DNA of 64,000 nt from Paenibacillus_E violae. Lineage in GTDB: Bacteria > Bacillota > Bacilli > Paenibacillales > NBRC-103111. Under the pieces are notes generated by a model. It was not told the DNA's origin, did no database searches, and worked only from the letters and a program-made list of their open reading frames with translations. Location: positions 248,001-312,000 of the forward strand of contig NZ_JAWCUD010000007.1 of NCBI RefSeq assembly GCF_032461945.1, given 5' to 3'. The position numbers and the translations under genes were made by a program. Of the stretch, positions 51,702 to 60,282 are shown one piece after another; within the stretch, counting starts at the first letter, position 1; the number at the start of each line of letters is the position of its first letter.

Positions 51702-52507
51702 CCCACAAAGGTTCGGTCCCTTGTTAAATCCGTTAGCTGACCACGCTCATTCGTCTGTTCATGCAGCCAATTCAGGGCTTCGAGGTGATCTCCAAGAATA
51801 AGATTTTGCAGCGGGTCCACCTTAAATTTTCTTCGTTTTCTAGGATTCGTCCGACCCACATTTACGTTGTACACCTTGTGCAGCGTGAGTCCTTTCACAC
51901 ATGCTATCGTTTGAGCGAGTGGCGGCACGGCTAAATTAGCGGCATGAATCTCGTTTAGCGCTTTACGACTAATAGCGTGCGGGATTGTCGTCATCGAAGC
52001 TCCTCGCAAGTCTGGCCGGGAGAGTGCAACGTTAAGCGCGTGTTTGGCTAGCACAACAGGATGCACATCCACCTTCTCTGTTTTGCCAGAGTAGCTGTTT
52101 AGCGCGACATCAACCCCACGATCCACCGCCTGCACGAATGGCCGCAAATCTTTGGCTGCAATCACCATATCCGCATCAATGAACAGGATGGTACTCCCTT
52201 TCGCATGACTTGCGCCAATGCCTCGGGGGACATCATGCCCTAACGATTCCTTAAATGAAATAACCCGTGCCCCCATCTGGCGGGCGATTCGCTCCGTCTC
52301 ATCGTAGGAGCCATTGACGACCACAATGACTTCTGTAGCTGGATGAACCAATCGGGCTTGACGAATGACGGACGCGATTGTCTTCCCTTCGTTCATTGCA
52401 GGGATGACGACAGATACTTTTGGCGATTGATGATTTGAAATGGGCTTGAAAACAGGCCTCGTTCGCCTCCTGGGTACTAACAACTTTCGCTGCCCACGCT
52501 GTTTCAT
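51698..52507 (-). CDS. Family 2 glycosyltransferase, short basic N-terminus
   Basis: 269 aa. Basic start (KQRGQRKLLVPRRRTRP), GT2 core SVVIPAMNEGKTIASVIRQA, VIVVVNGSYDETERIARQMG, ILFIDADMVI (DxD-like site), and the C-terminal NLILGDHLEALNWLHEQ. Paralogue of 50589-51701. ATG at 52505-52507 follows GGGAGGG at 8 nt. First gene of the leftward operon that runs to 41435, with most junctions overlapping by 4 bp. Confidence 0.85.
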   Translation of the reverse strand: MKQRGQRKLLVPRRRTRPVFKPISNHQSPKVSVVIPAMNEGKTIASVIRQARLVHPATEVIVVVNGSYDETERIARQMGARVISFKESLGHDVPRGIGASHAKGSTILFIDADMVIAAKDLRPFVQAVDRGVDVALNSYSGKTEKVDVHPVVLAKHALNVALSRPDLRGASMTTIPHAISRKALNEIHAANLAVPPLAQTIACVKGLTLHKVYNVNVGRTNPRKRRKFKVDPLQNLILGDHLEALNWLHEQTNERGQLTDLTRDRTFVG

Positions 52508-52549
52508 GTCCACACCCTCCCACTGTGATGTGCATTCGTTTTCGTTCCC

Positions 52550-52557
52550 ATTGTATG
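52550..52557 (-). promoter_or_regulatory. Possible mother-cell sigma (SigE/SigK) -10 element of the leftward operon
   Basis: CATACAAT on the minus strand matches the SigE -10 consensus and nearly the SigK one. No convincing -35 is seen at 16-17 nt. The rest of the 311-bp gap 52508-52818 holds only a terminator. Confidence 0.35.
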
Positions 52558-52803
52558 TTTATCCATCCCGATGGACACGGCATACGTTTAAGCCCGTATT
52601 ATCTCTAGCTCAAAATAGGACATCTATCACAGATCGCCTTCAAGGCAACTGGATCATGTACGTTCGACCTGCTTTTATAGTATGACTGCCTTGGGACAGA
52701 TTCATATGCACTTACCTAGCTTGGCTAGAAATTGGCGAATGACTACTGCGGTTTTGATGAAAGCGCTTATAGTCAAAAGGAAATTAGCGTCGTGTATGTA
52801 AAA

Positions 52804-52845
52804 AAGCCCCATCCTCTTCTATGCCTTCGAAGAAGAGGGGGGCTT
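52804..52845 (-). terminator. Terminator overlapping the end of the 101-aa gene
   Basis: AAGCCCC-CCTCTTCT pairs with AGAAGAGGGGGGCTT; on the minus strand it is followed by TTTTTAC. Confidence 0.75.
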
Positions 52846-53124
52846 ACGCTTGCCTTGAAGAACGCCGGTATTCGCGTTTAACCACGGTTGTTTTGCTGTT
52901 CCTTTTTGTTTCACACGAATACGCAATCCGATGATTTTCTTCGTCAAAATCCGTTGATAACTCACGATAGCTGTCAGATTGTCAGCAATTTGACCGGCCA
53001 GCTGCGGCGAACTCTCTACCGAATCAGCAACACTCTCAATGATTCGGGCCAAGGCCCGCTGGCTCCTTGCGAGAGATTCTAGTATATCCAGCTTGATATG
53101 TTGCTCTCTTTCATTTATCTTCAT
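52819..53124 (-). CDS. Small helical protein, member of a three-gene paralogous set
   Basis: 101 aa. The helical core ILESLARSQRALARIIESVA and GQIADNLTAIVSYQRI shares its pattern with the two upstream genes. The C-terminus is basic (KQKGTAKQPW...KRKPPSSSK). No membrane segment or enzyme motif. ATG overlaps the upstream stop as ATGA. Function unknown; a spore-surface role is inferred from context. Confidence 0.72.
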   Translation of the reverse strand: MKINEREQHIKLDILESLARSQRALARIIESVADSVESSPQLAGQIADNLTAIVSYQRILTKKIIGLRIRVKQKGTAKQPWLNANTGVLQGKRKPPSSSKA

Positions 53125-53480
53125 TTGGTATAGTCGAGGCCTGAACCTCCGAACAAGTCGCCAAATCCGCCGCCAGCACTGCCGCCAAGGCTGGAATTAT
53201 CCTCTTCTGCAATGAGCACGCCCAAGTTTTTGGCGAAGGCTACCTCCATCTTGGTAATGCCATCGATCACCTCGATGAGCTTTTCATGGATATCCACCGC
53301 TTGTTTCACATGCTCGGCATTGCTTTCATAGGCAGCTGTTGACAGGTGCTGGCATATCCAGTTGCGCGACTTCTCGGCATGCAGCGCCTTAGCCTCCAGA
53401 ATGAGAGCTACATTATATTGAATTTTGGCGGTAGCATCCAGGTAAGACAAGTAACTATCATTTCTGCTCAATGTCTTCAC
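53121..53480 (-). CDS. Small helical protein with a glycine-rich tail
   Basis: 119 aa. Helical region YLDATAKIQYNVALILEAKA and ITKMEVAFAKNLGVLIAEE resembles the neighbours; the last 25 residues are Gly/Ser rich (GGSAGGGFGDLFGGSG). ATG preceded by GGGGCAGGGAG. Middle gene of the set. Function unknown. Confidence 0.72.
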   Translation of the reverse strand: MKTLSRNDSYLSYLDATAKIQYNVALILEAKALHAEKSRNWICQHLSTAAYESNAEHVKQAVDIHEKLIEVIDGITKMEVAFAKNLGVLIAEEDNSSLGGSAGGGFGDLFGGSGLDYTK

Positions 53481-53494
53481 TCCCTGCCCCTCTT

Positions 53495-53785
53495 TTATTC
53501 ATCAGCGGGTTGTTCTTTCATAACCTTCACGATTGGCGAAAGATTGTCCGCGATGGCATCCTCTAAATCGGCAAGACTGTTTAAATAGCTGGTTATCCCT
53601 TTGGTAATACTCAAGGAGTGTTCCATTAATGCTTCGATTTCTCCGAAGGAAGGATTATGGTCAGGGATTTCACTAACCATCTTCGCCATATGAGCAATCA
53701 CCTCGCGTTTGGCTTCCAGGGTACGTGCCAACTCGTGCTGTGACTTCGCCATATGCTCCAGAATCGAAGTAATCTGATCCTGCAT
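53495..53785 (-). CDS. Small helical protein, first of the three-gene set
   Basis: 96 aa. SILEHMAKSQHELARTLEA and LADLEDAIADNLSPIVKVM parallel the SLARSQRALARIIE and IADNL phrases of the 101-aa protein, so these are paralogues. ATG at 53783-53785 follows GAGGAGGGA. A perfect SigK-type -10 (CATATGTTA) lies about 40 bp upstream. Divergent from cysC. Confidence 0.72.
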   Translation of the reverse strand: MQDQITSILEHMAKSQHELARTLEAKREVIAHMAKMVSEIPDHNPSFGEIEALMEHSLSITKGITSYLNSLADLEDAIADNLSPIVKVMKEQPADE

Positions 53786-53822
53786 GTGTATTTCCCTCCT
53801 CATGCGCTTAGGCTATCCCAAT

Positions 53823-53831
53823 TAACATATG
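53823..53831 (-). promoter_or_regulatory. SigK-type -10 element of the small-helical-protein operon
   Basis: CATATGTTA on the minus strand fits CATAnnnTA exactly. An AC lies upstream, but at 14 nt rather than the usual 16-17, so the -35 is doubtful. Confidence 0.45.
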
Positions 53832-53988
53832 CGGTTTGGGTTGAAGTGGGAATACACCCCATTCATCCAATTTTTCAAAATCTAGTTCTTCATCTATCAA
53901 GTTGGATTCCTATAAGGATTTCAGACCAGAACCTGACATTCTCCTTTAACATATACATATAGAAATACAAGCTAAGGAGGGGAACCTT

Positions 53989-54609
53989 TTGCCCGATAAA
54001 CACATTCAGTGGCAGCCTTCCAACGTTACCAGGAGCGAGAGGCACCACCTGAATTCCCACAAAAGCTGTGTGCTTTGGCTCACAGGGCTTTCCGGCTCAG
54101 GCAAATCTACGATTGCTTATGAAATGGAACGACTGCTCTTCACCCAACATATACGATCTTACGTATTGGATGGAGACAATCTTCGGCATGGTTTAAACGG
54201 CAACCTTGGTTTTTCTCCGAATGATCGCAGTGAAAATATCCGTAGGACGGCCGAAGCAGCCAAACTGCTCGTGGACGCAGGCATCATTACGATTGTTGCT
54301 CTCATTTCACCCTATCGCGCGGATCGGGAGCTGGCGCGATCTTTATACGCCGTTGGGGAATTTATCGAAGTTTTCATCGATTGTCCTCTTGAAATATGCG
54401 AGAAACGAGATCCGAAAGGACTCTATGTGAAAGCGCGGGCAGGCGTTATTCCTGACTTTACGGGAATTTCAGCACCTTATGAGCAGCCCAGTAGACCCGA
54501 AATCGTGATTTCGTCCAATCAGCACTCCTTACAAGCATCAACCTCTCGAATCTATGATTATCTCATTGTTCATAAAGTGATTGCTCCACAATCGAGTTTC
54601 ACGCTTTGA
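53989..54609 (+). CDS. cysC: Adenylylsulfate (APS) kinase
   Basis: 206 aa. P-loop GLSGSGKST at 33-41, then DGDNLRHGLNGNLGFSPNDR with the conserved Ser/Asn segment, IVALISPYRADRE, and KGLYVKARAG. It phosphorylates APS to PAPS, the universal sulfate donor. TTG start behind AAGGAGGGG. No other sulfate-assimilation gene (ATP sulfurylase, PAPS reductase) is near; instead a sulfotransferase gene lies 6 kb away in the same glycan locus, so PAPS is probably made for sulfation. Confidence 0.92.
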   Translation: MPDKHIQWQPSNVTRSERHHLNSHKSCVLWLTGLSGSGKSTIAYEMERLLFTQHIRSYVLDGDNLRHGLNGNLGFSPNDRSENIRRTAEAAKLLVDAGIITIVALISPYRADRELARSLYAVGEFIEVFIDCPLEICEKRDPKGLYVKARAGVIPDFTGISAPYEQPSRPEIVISSNQHSLQASTSRIYDYLIVHKVIAPQSSFTL

Positions 54610-54747
54610 TTCCGTGTCCTGCTCGGGACAAGTCCCTATGAATAGGCTCAACTATTCTTAGTGCGAGCTTGCCCGCAGCAGAACCACACCCCTGCCATCC
54701 GCATAGAATGCAATAAGCCTGCTGATGATCGGAGGAATTATTCGCCT

Positions 54748-56055
54748 ATGCTGGTCTACGTGCTAGGAACGTCCAACAGAGCTCATACCGATGCTACAAT
54801 AGCCAATCTGTCCCATATCGCTCCGAATTGGCCCGTAATGCTCCTACATGATTACGACGCAGCAGCCTTGAACGATCATCTACTTGCTTATGATCAACCC
54901 TTTTTTATGACTCTGCCTGCGGGAGACTTACTGAGCAGCAGCTTTATCACCGAGCTGTCCATGCAGCTTGCAGCGCTGCCAGAGCATTGTGCCGGCATTG
55001 TCTATGAACGCGGGGCTGCCAATACCCTGCACCATCTTTCTTCCCCTCCTCTTGTTTGGAGAACAAGCGTAGTGCGATCCAGTGGCCGTCCCTTTTTCCT
55101 GGAGAAAGATGAACTGCCCTTTGCCAATTATTTGCTTCACGATCATCTGTTTCACTTTAAGAGAAAATGGTCGTGGCAGACCCTCCATAGCAAATGGTGG
55201 CAGCCTCAGGCCAAACATTACCCCAAATGGCAAAAGGCGCAGGAAGAGTGGGACCTGATCAGACCCATTCTGGAAGCAGGGTCAAACACTGCCCTGCCGA
55301 AAGCAAAGCCAGCTCCCGCCATTAGTATCGTGGTATGCACCTACAATAATGCCGACTATCTCCTTTGGGCGATTCGAAGCGTTATTGCACAAAGCATGCC
55401 TGACTGGGAACTGATTATTATGGATGATGCCTCCAGCGATAACACGCAGATGAAATTGGCATCCTTACCCGCAGATCCGCGTATTCGTACGTATGTAAAC
55501 AATTCTAATCATGGCAAATCCCATTGTTTGAATATTGCCTTATCGCTAGCTGAAGCCCCTTGGCTACTGGAGCTTGATGCCGATGACTGGCTGCCGCCAG
55601 AAGCTATTCGACGCTTACTTAACACGGCCGAGACCGCAACACCGGATACTTCACTCTTGTACGGGGATTATTATGAATGGACGGAAGGAGCACGAAAACA
55701 GCTTATTTTCGGAGGGATACGCAAAACACCTGCTGAATTTAACGCTGAGGCTTTTCTTGCCGGAGCTCTTCCGATAGCACCTCGATGCTATCGGGTTGAG
55801 ACCCTTCACAGCATCCATGGCTGGATGGTGAATGCTCCTTACGAGGGTAGGTTATACGAGGATTTCGAAATTATCATCCGCTTGTCGCACGCTCATCGAT
55901 TGAAGCATCTGCCAGAGCCTCTCTATCATCGGAGAGTCCGCAAATCCAGCATTACGCATCAACATTCCGAGAAGTATGCCAGCTGGATGAAGTGGATGAA
56001 GGAACAAACCGTCCTCCTTTGGGGGGACGGAGGAGACACACAGCCGATGACGTAA
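54748..56055 (+). CDS. Glycosyltransferase, family 2 C-terminal domain
   Basis: About 435 aa. The GT2 domain occupies about residues 185-400: ISIVVCTYNNADYLLWAIRS, IIMDDASSDNT, LLELDADDWLPPEA and EDFEIIIRLS. The N-terminal 180 residues (from MLVYVLGTSNRAHTDA) look like a second, weaker glycosyltransferase-type fold (FMTLPAGDLLSSSF). ATG at 54748 follows GGAGG at 12 nt; a GTG 29 codons earlier has no ribosome site. Convergent with the 56071 gene, 15 bp apart. Confidence 0.82.
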   Translation: MLVYVLGTSNRAHTDATIANLSHIAPNWPVMLLHDYDAAALNDHLLAYDQPFFMTLPAGDLLSSSFITELSMQLAALPEHCAGIVYERGAANTLHHLSSPPLVWRTSVVRSSGRPFFLEKDELPFANYLLHDHLFHFKRKWSWQTLHSKWWQPQAKHYPKWQKAQEEWDLIRPILEAGSNTALPKAKPAPAISIVVCTYNNADYLLWAIRSVIAQSMPDWELIIMDDASSDNTQMKLASLPADPRIRTYVNNSNHGKSHCLNIALSLAEAPWLLELDADDWLPPEAIRRLLNTAETATPDTSLLYGDYYEWTEGARKQLIFGGIRKTPAEFNAEAFLAGALPIAPRCYRVETLHSIHGWMVNAPYEGRLYEDFEIIIRLSHAHRLKHLPEPLYHRRVRKSSITHQHSEKYASWMKWMKEQTVLLWGDGGDTQPMT

Positions 56056-56070
56056 TCTCCTCCCTTCCGA

Positions 56071-56274
56071 TTACGCTACTACGCGCACATAATCAATCTG
56101 ATCCGCCACGATGGTCACAATTACTGGTGGATTATAGTAATACGTGTTATTGATTTGTATCGTAAAAATACAATCATCTACGGAAGCTAATGTGCCAATA
56201 ATAGGCGGATTACTCGTGAAGTACACCTCAACCGTTCTACCGATAAAACTCGCCAGTAACTCTGCGAATGACAT
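56071..56274 (-). CDS. Small Sm-like beta protein (67 aa)
   Basis: LLASFIGRTVEVYFTSNPPI and GTLASVDDCIFTIQIN, then IVADQIDYVRV, form the short five-strand pattern of Sm-like domains seen in Bacillus spore-coat proteins of the DUF2642 kind. ATG follows AAGGAGGAG. Last gene of a leftward set of three that share this fold. Function unknown, probably spore surface (inference). Confidence 0.72.
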   Translation of the reverse strand: MSFAELLASFIGRTVEVYFTSNPPIIGTLASVDDCIFTIQINNTYYYNPPVIVTIVADQIDYVRVVA

Positions 56275-56286
56275 AGTTTCTCCTCC

Positions 56287-56679
56287 TTATATCACGGATT
56301 CAATGCTGGAAGCTGGAATAAGGAGAATATCTCCTGACGGCTCAAGAATTTCAATGACATCGGAACCAACAAGGATCAGCGTACCGCTCTCTGTTCCTGC
56401 GCCTGTTTGAATAGTAACCTGTGTATTTAAGCGTCCCTCGACTGCTGTTAACGGATTACAGCTTGCGGCTACCTGTTCACGGACCAAGAAATACGTTGTA
56501 ACGTTACCGTTACCGTCAAAATCTACTAATGTGAATCCAGCTTCCATTAATGCGGCAAGTACAGGTGTTAACTTAGCCCCTACTTCAAGTCCGGGAAAAT
56601 CTAACGTAGCGTCATAACAGTTAATAACCGCACGCTGCGTAGAGTAACTATTACCGGCTATAATTAATACGATTTCCAT
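56287..56679 (-). CDS. Sm-like beta protein with an extra N-terminal domain (130 aa)
   Basis: The N-terminal half (EIVLIIAGNSYSTQRAVIN... EAGFTLVDFDGNGNVTTYFL) is unrecognised. The C-terminal half (EGRLNTQVTIQTGAGTESG, LILVGSDVIEILE, IPASSIESVI) has the same Sm-like pattern as its neighbours. ATG follows AAGGAGG. Probably a structural spore-surface protein; not proven. Confidence 0.7.
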   Translation of the reverse strand: MEIVLIIAGNSYSTQRAVINCYDATLDFPGLEVGAKLTPVLAALMEAGFTLVDFDGNGNVTTYFLVREQVAASCNPLTAVEGRLNTQVTIQTGAGTESGTLILVGSDVIEILEPSGDILLIPASSIESVI

Positions 56680-56730
56680 TTGATATTGCCTCCTTCTGAG
56701 GGGTTGTGATGAACTTAAACCTACCGTTCG

Positions 56731-57333
56731 TTATGGAGCCTCAACCGGTGTATAAGGTCTGAAACCGATAATGTGACATATCGAATATATAACAATGTGA
56801 TCCATCGTATTCCCCGTTGTTGGACGAAGGATTAGGGTCGTTTTCCCAATTTTCTCAACCATTCCGATCCGGTTTGGCGGTTCTCCCCCGGAACCTGCTC
56901 CGCTTGATGTGAACAGCTCAATCTCCGTATCCCAATATTGCTCCAATAAGTCTCTCAACTCTTCGTTACAACTCTCATCCGGGTAATCAACCTTAACCTT
57001 CACTTCTGTTTTCGGTGTCTCTACTTTGACGTGAACATCGGGTTTAGGAGTCTCTACGTTAACGATAGGAGGCGGGGTTGTGATATGGACTTCCGGGGTT
57101 GTAACATGGACTTCCGGGGGATTGGTTTGAACGTTGACTTCCGCTGGAGGGGTCGTAACATGGACAATAGGGGCTTTAGGCTGCTTACATATGACTTTGA
57201 TCGTTCTTCTGCCTGATCTTTTCTTGCATACATGACATTTATTTTTCTTGCCTCTTTTCCTCGTGCTGCAGTCATTTTTCCTAACAACACGAGTGGTTTT
57301 CTTAACCACGTTGTCTTCTGTTATACGGGACAT
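56731..57333 (-). CDS. Repeat-rich surface protein with Cys/Lys start and Sm-like end (200 aa)
   Basis: Residues 15-55 are basic with four Cys (CHVCKKRSGRR). Residues 55-118 are a Pro/Val/Thr repeat in which PPxVHVTTP and PPxVNVxTP alternate about eight times. Residues 120-195 have the Sm-like pattern (YWDTEIELFTSSG, GMVEKIGKTTLILRP, HIVIYSICHIIGF). ATG follows GGAGGTGCC. The repeat looks like an extended stalk or cross-linking region. Role inferred. Confidence 0.72.
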   Translation of the reverse strand: MSRITEDNVVKKTTRVVRKNDCSTRKRGKKNKCHVCKKRSGRRTIKVICKQPKAPIVHVTTPPAEVNVQTNPPEVHVTTPEVHITTPPPIVNVETPKPDVHVKVETPKTEVKVKVDYPDESCNEELRDLLEQYWDTEIELFTSSGAGSGGEPPNRIGMVEKIGKTTLILRPTTGNTMDHIVIYSICHIIGFRPYTPVEAP

Positions 57334-57452
57334 AGGGCACCTCCAAAGTTTTTACATATACTAACAAAAATTGGATTCCATCACACTCCTATACTACTCA
57401 GCGGAATAGACCCTCGTCCTAGACTGTCACCTAAAAATATAAATCTGGGTAT

Positions 57453-59207
57453 CTATCGCGATGCTCGAATGTCATATAGCACTCTTTCAAAGGCATCTAC
57501 GCTGCGCTCCCACGTCCATTTCGAAGCCTCAATTTCCCCGGCAGCCGCCAGTCTTCTGCGCAAATCGGCATCCTCAATCAACCGGCCAACATCGGCCGCC
57601 AAGCGGTTCTCATAGCGATAAGACATCAAACCGTTTTGTTCATGCCGGCAGTAATCCATATTTCCCCCATTGTAGGTTGTGACCAAAGCCGCCCCGCAGC
57701 GCATAGCCTCCAGACCTGGCAGTGAAGCAGAATCATAGGTAGAAGAGTTCACGAATATATCCGTCTCGTTATAATGATAGGCCATAGCACCATCGTGCCC
57801 AGGGGTTAAATAGCGAAAAGTCGGATGATTGGCTTTGATAGCCTGTAAGAGGGGAGAGCTATGAAACTCTTCCGGAGGAGTCATCAGGTTGATACGAACC
57901 TGGGGGTACTTGGCCTGCACGATTTCCAGTTGGTTGATCAAATAATCCTGTTCTCTGTGCCAGGAATAGCCGCCCTCCGGCCTCCGCATAATCGCCGATA
58001 TTTGCAGTTGGGTCTGCGTATCGCGAATATGGTGGTTCCTAAAAGCATTCCCGACACCTACCGGCACAATATGCGCCTGATGACCGTGATTCAGTGTAAT
58101 AAGCTGCTTTTGCCAATTGGAGAGGACGACAGTGTGCTTCGAAATGTGATACGTAGGGAAAGAGATATGATTTTCCGGGAGAAAGGCAGGTTCATAACAT
58201 AGGCTTAAGCGGACGTGCACGCCTTTCCCGTTCAAGCTTGCTTGATGGGCTCCGGGTACAATCGTATAGAAATTGGATACAATCACATCCGCTTCGGGAT
58301 AATCTTTCTCCAGAATCATATAATTCTGTTTGGTACGGATGATTTTGGCATTAATCGTATAGTTTATGGCGCCCTCAGGCGGCATCAGAACGCTGACGTC
58401 ATGACCTTTAGCCGCAAGCCCATTGACCATTTCTGCCAACATTCTCTGCGCTCCGCCGATGCTGAGTGTAATGATAGGAAAAGTGATCGTCAACCTCTCC
58501 TTGGCGATCAAGGCATCCAGCTGTTTCCGGTAGATGGCTTGAATCGACTGGATCTCTTTGACAATTGCGCTTTCATGCTTGCGAGATCCCATTTCGGGGT
58601 GCACCCGGTAGCGAACAAGACTTTCATTTAAATAAAAGAAGTGAAACCGCTTCATAACTCGCATCCAAAAATCATAATCCTGCGTATATTTGCGAGTCTC
58701 ATTAAAGTAACCCGTCTTCTGGAAGACATCCATATGCAGCATCACGGTACAACCGTTGATAATACAGCCTTTTTGCATGGTTTTATAGAATTCCATTTTG
58801 GTGGAACAACCAATTCCTGAAGGTCCTCCAAAGATGACCCCCTGCCCATCCATATGAACATAGGAGGTATAGCTGACTTTAGCCCCTTGCTCATGCATAA
58901 AAGCCAATTGCCTCGCTACTTTGTTTGGCTCAAACATGTCGTCGGAGCTGAGCCATGCAAAATAGTCGCCTGTGGCGCGCCGGATACCGGCGTTCAGCGC
59001 GCTCGCCGTACCTCCGTTTTCTTTCTCCACATAAACAATCCGGTCCATATATGGAACAATTTTCTCCATATGCTGGGTTGAGCCATCATTAACGACGATG
59101 ATTTCAATATTCGGATAGGTTTGGCTCAGCGCACTTTCAATCGCCGTGCGGACATATGCACAGTTATAAAAAGGAATCACAATGGAGACTTTCGAATTTG
59201 CATTCAC
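57453..59207 (-). CDS. Two-domain glycosyltransferase (GT2 fused to GT4)
   Basis: 584 aa. GT2 domain at 1-235 (KVSIVIPFYNCAYVRTAIES, VVNDGST, WLSSDDMFEPNKVARQ, FWMRVMKRF). GT4 domain at about 245-580 (ITLSIGGAQRMLAEMVNGLA, PVGVGNAFR, IFVNSSTYDSASLPGLEAMR, the EX7E-like end). It may add two sugars in turn. GTG start behind AGGTGTTTC. It lies in a leftward set with 59230 and the sulfotransferase. Confidence 0.87.
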   Translation of the reverse strand: MNANSKVSIVIPFYNCAYVRTAIESALSQTYPNIEIIVVNDGSTQHMEKIVPYMDRIVYVEKENGGTASALNAGIRRATGDYFAWLSSDDMFEPNKVARQLAFMHEQGAKVSYTSYVHMDGQGVIFGGPSGIGCSTKMEFYKTMQKGCIINGCTVMLHMDVFQKTGYFNETRKYTQDYDFWMRVMKRFHFFYLNESLVRYRVHPEMGSRKHESAIVKEIQSIQAIYRKQLDALIAKERLTITFPIITLSIGGAQRMLAEMVNGLAAKGHDVSVLMPPEGAINYTINAKIIRTKQNYMILEKDYPEADVIVSNFYTIVPGAHQASLNGKGVHVRLSLCYEPAFLPENHISFPTYHISKHTVVLSNWQKQLITLNHGHQAHIVPVGVGNAFRNHHIRDTQTQLQISAIMRRPEGGYSWHREQDYLINQLEIVQAKYPQVRINLMTPPEEFHSSPLLQAIKANHPTFRYLTPGHDGAMAYHYNETDIFVNSSTYDSASLPGLEAMRCGAALVTTYNGGNMDYCRHEQNGLMSYRYENRLAADVGRLIEDADLRRRLAAAGEIEASKWTWERSVDAFERVLYDIRASR

Positions 59208-59229
59208 GGTTGAAACACCTACCTTGTTC

Positions 59230-60261
59230 TTAGTTCAGCGAGACACGTTCGTTGTAAATTTCCTCCAATGCGTTCACGATATTGCGTTCAAAATGGGCTT
59301 TCGTTAATCGTGCCGCACTAGCTTTGCCACCAAGAGCGAGTTTTTCCGCCAACTGGCGATCGGATAACACGGCACAAATGCCCTGTGCCAGTTGCCTAGG
59401 ATCTCTTGGCTTGGTGACATACGCGCTCTCCATATGCGAGCAGAAGTCCATGACACCGCCTGAATTCGTCGTCACGACAGGCGTGCCGCAGGCCATTGCC
59501 TCCAAGGGAGGCAGCGAGAAGGCTTCAAACCAAGATGATGCGACGAAAACGTCGGCTGTCCGGAAGAGCTTCGCCATCTCAAATTCATTTTTGGGATAAA
59601 AGATACGTTCCGGAATACCCAGCGTCACGAGTGAGACTGCGCCATCCGGGCAGATCAGATAAACCATATAATCGCCTGCATACTCGTTTTTGATAATTTC
59701 CATACAAGCATAGAAATCATCAAATCCTTTTAGCGCATAGTCTCTCCTGTCCCGTGCGATGTACAGAATCACTTTCGTCGTTTTCTTGCTAGGATGCGGG
59801 TGAATGCGAGGACCTTGCGGACGAAAAATGCGAGGGTCAATACCAAGAGATACTATAGTGCTGCGCCGCCCTACGTGATCAAATATTTGTTGATCCAACC
59901 AACTGGAAATGGAAAGGATCGGGACCTCTTGTGCATAAGTCCATAAAGCTGCCTCGCGGTTAGGCACCCAAAGCGGTTCAAAGCCAAGGCTTAATCTAAC
60001 CGTTTGCTCTGGCCACGCCTCGAAAGCCGATTGAAATGTGGTATAGAAATTAGGTAAAATAATATCACCATAAGGAATATAGTCTGCTTCCAGCTTCGGA
60101 ACAATCGTCAGCTTGCAAGGAATGTTATACTTCACGGTTGCCGTCTTGGGGATGACGACCTCAACCTCATGTCCCTTTTTCGTAAGGGCTCCGGCGATAT
60201 CGACCAATACCTTACAACCGCCACCAATATGCAAATCAGCCGCAGGTATTACGATTTTCAT
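59230..60261 (-). CDS. Family 4 glycosyltransferase
   Basis: 343 aa GT-B enzyme. DLHIGGGCKVLVDIAGALTK donor-side glycine loop, ILYIARDRRDYALKGFDDF, and the retaining-GT4 site VASSWFEAFSLPPLEAMACG with GGVMDF. It is related to the GT4 half of the 57453 protein (shared SGAFT-type and NGGNMDY/SGGVMDF phrases). ATG follows ATGGAGGTTAACC. Donor and acceptor unknown. Confidence 0.88.
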   Translation of the reverse strand: MKIVIPAADLHIGGGCKVLVDIAGALTKKGHEVEVVIPKTATVKYNIPCKLTIVPKLEADYIPYGDIILPNFYTTFQSAFEAWPEQTVRLSLGFEPLWVPNREAALWTYAQEVPILSISSWLDQQIFDHVGRRSTIVSLGIDPRIFRPQGPRIHPHPSKKTTKVILYIARDRRDYALKGFDDFYACMEIIKNEYAGDYMVYLICPDGAVSLVTLGIPERIFYPKNEFEMAKLFRTADVFVASSWFEAFSLPPLEAMACGTPVVTTNSGGVMDFCSHMESAYVTKPRDPRQLAQGICAVLSDRQLAEKLALGGKASAARLTKAHFERNIVNALEEIYNERVSLN

Positions 60262-60282
60262 GGTTAACCTCCATTTCTCCGG

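Noticed and set aside
57348..57362. SigK-like -10 CATATACTA on the plus strand
   Set aside because: It would drive transcription antisense to the 57453 gene, with no -35 and no gene downstream; probably chance.
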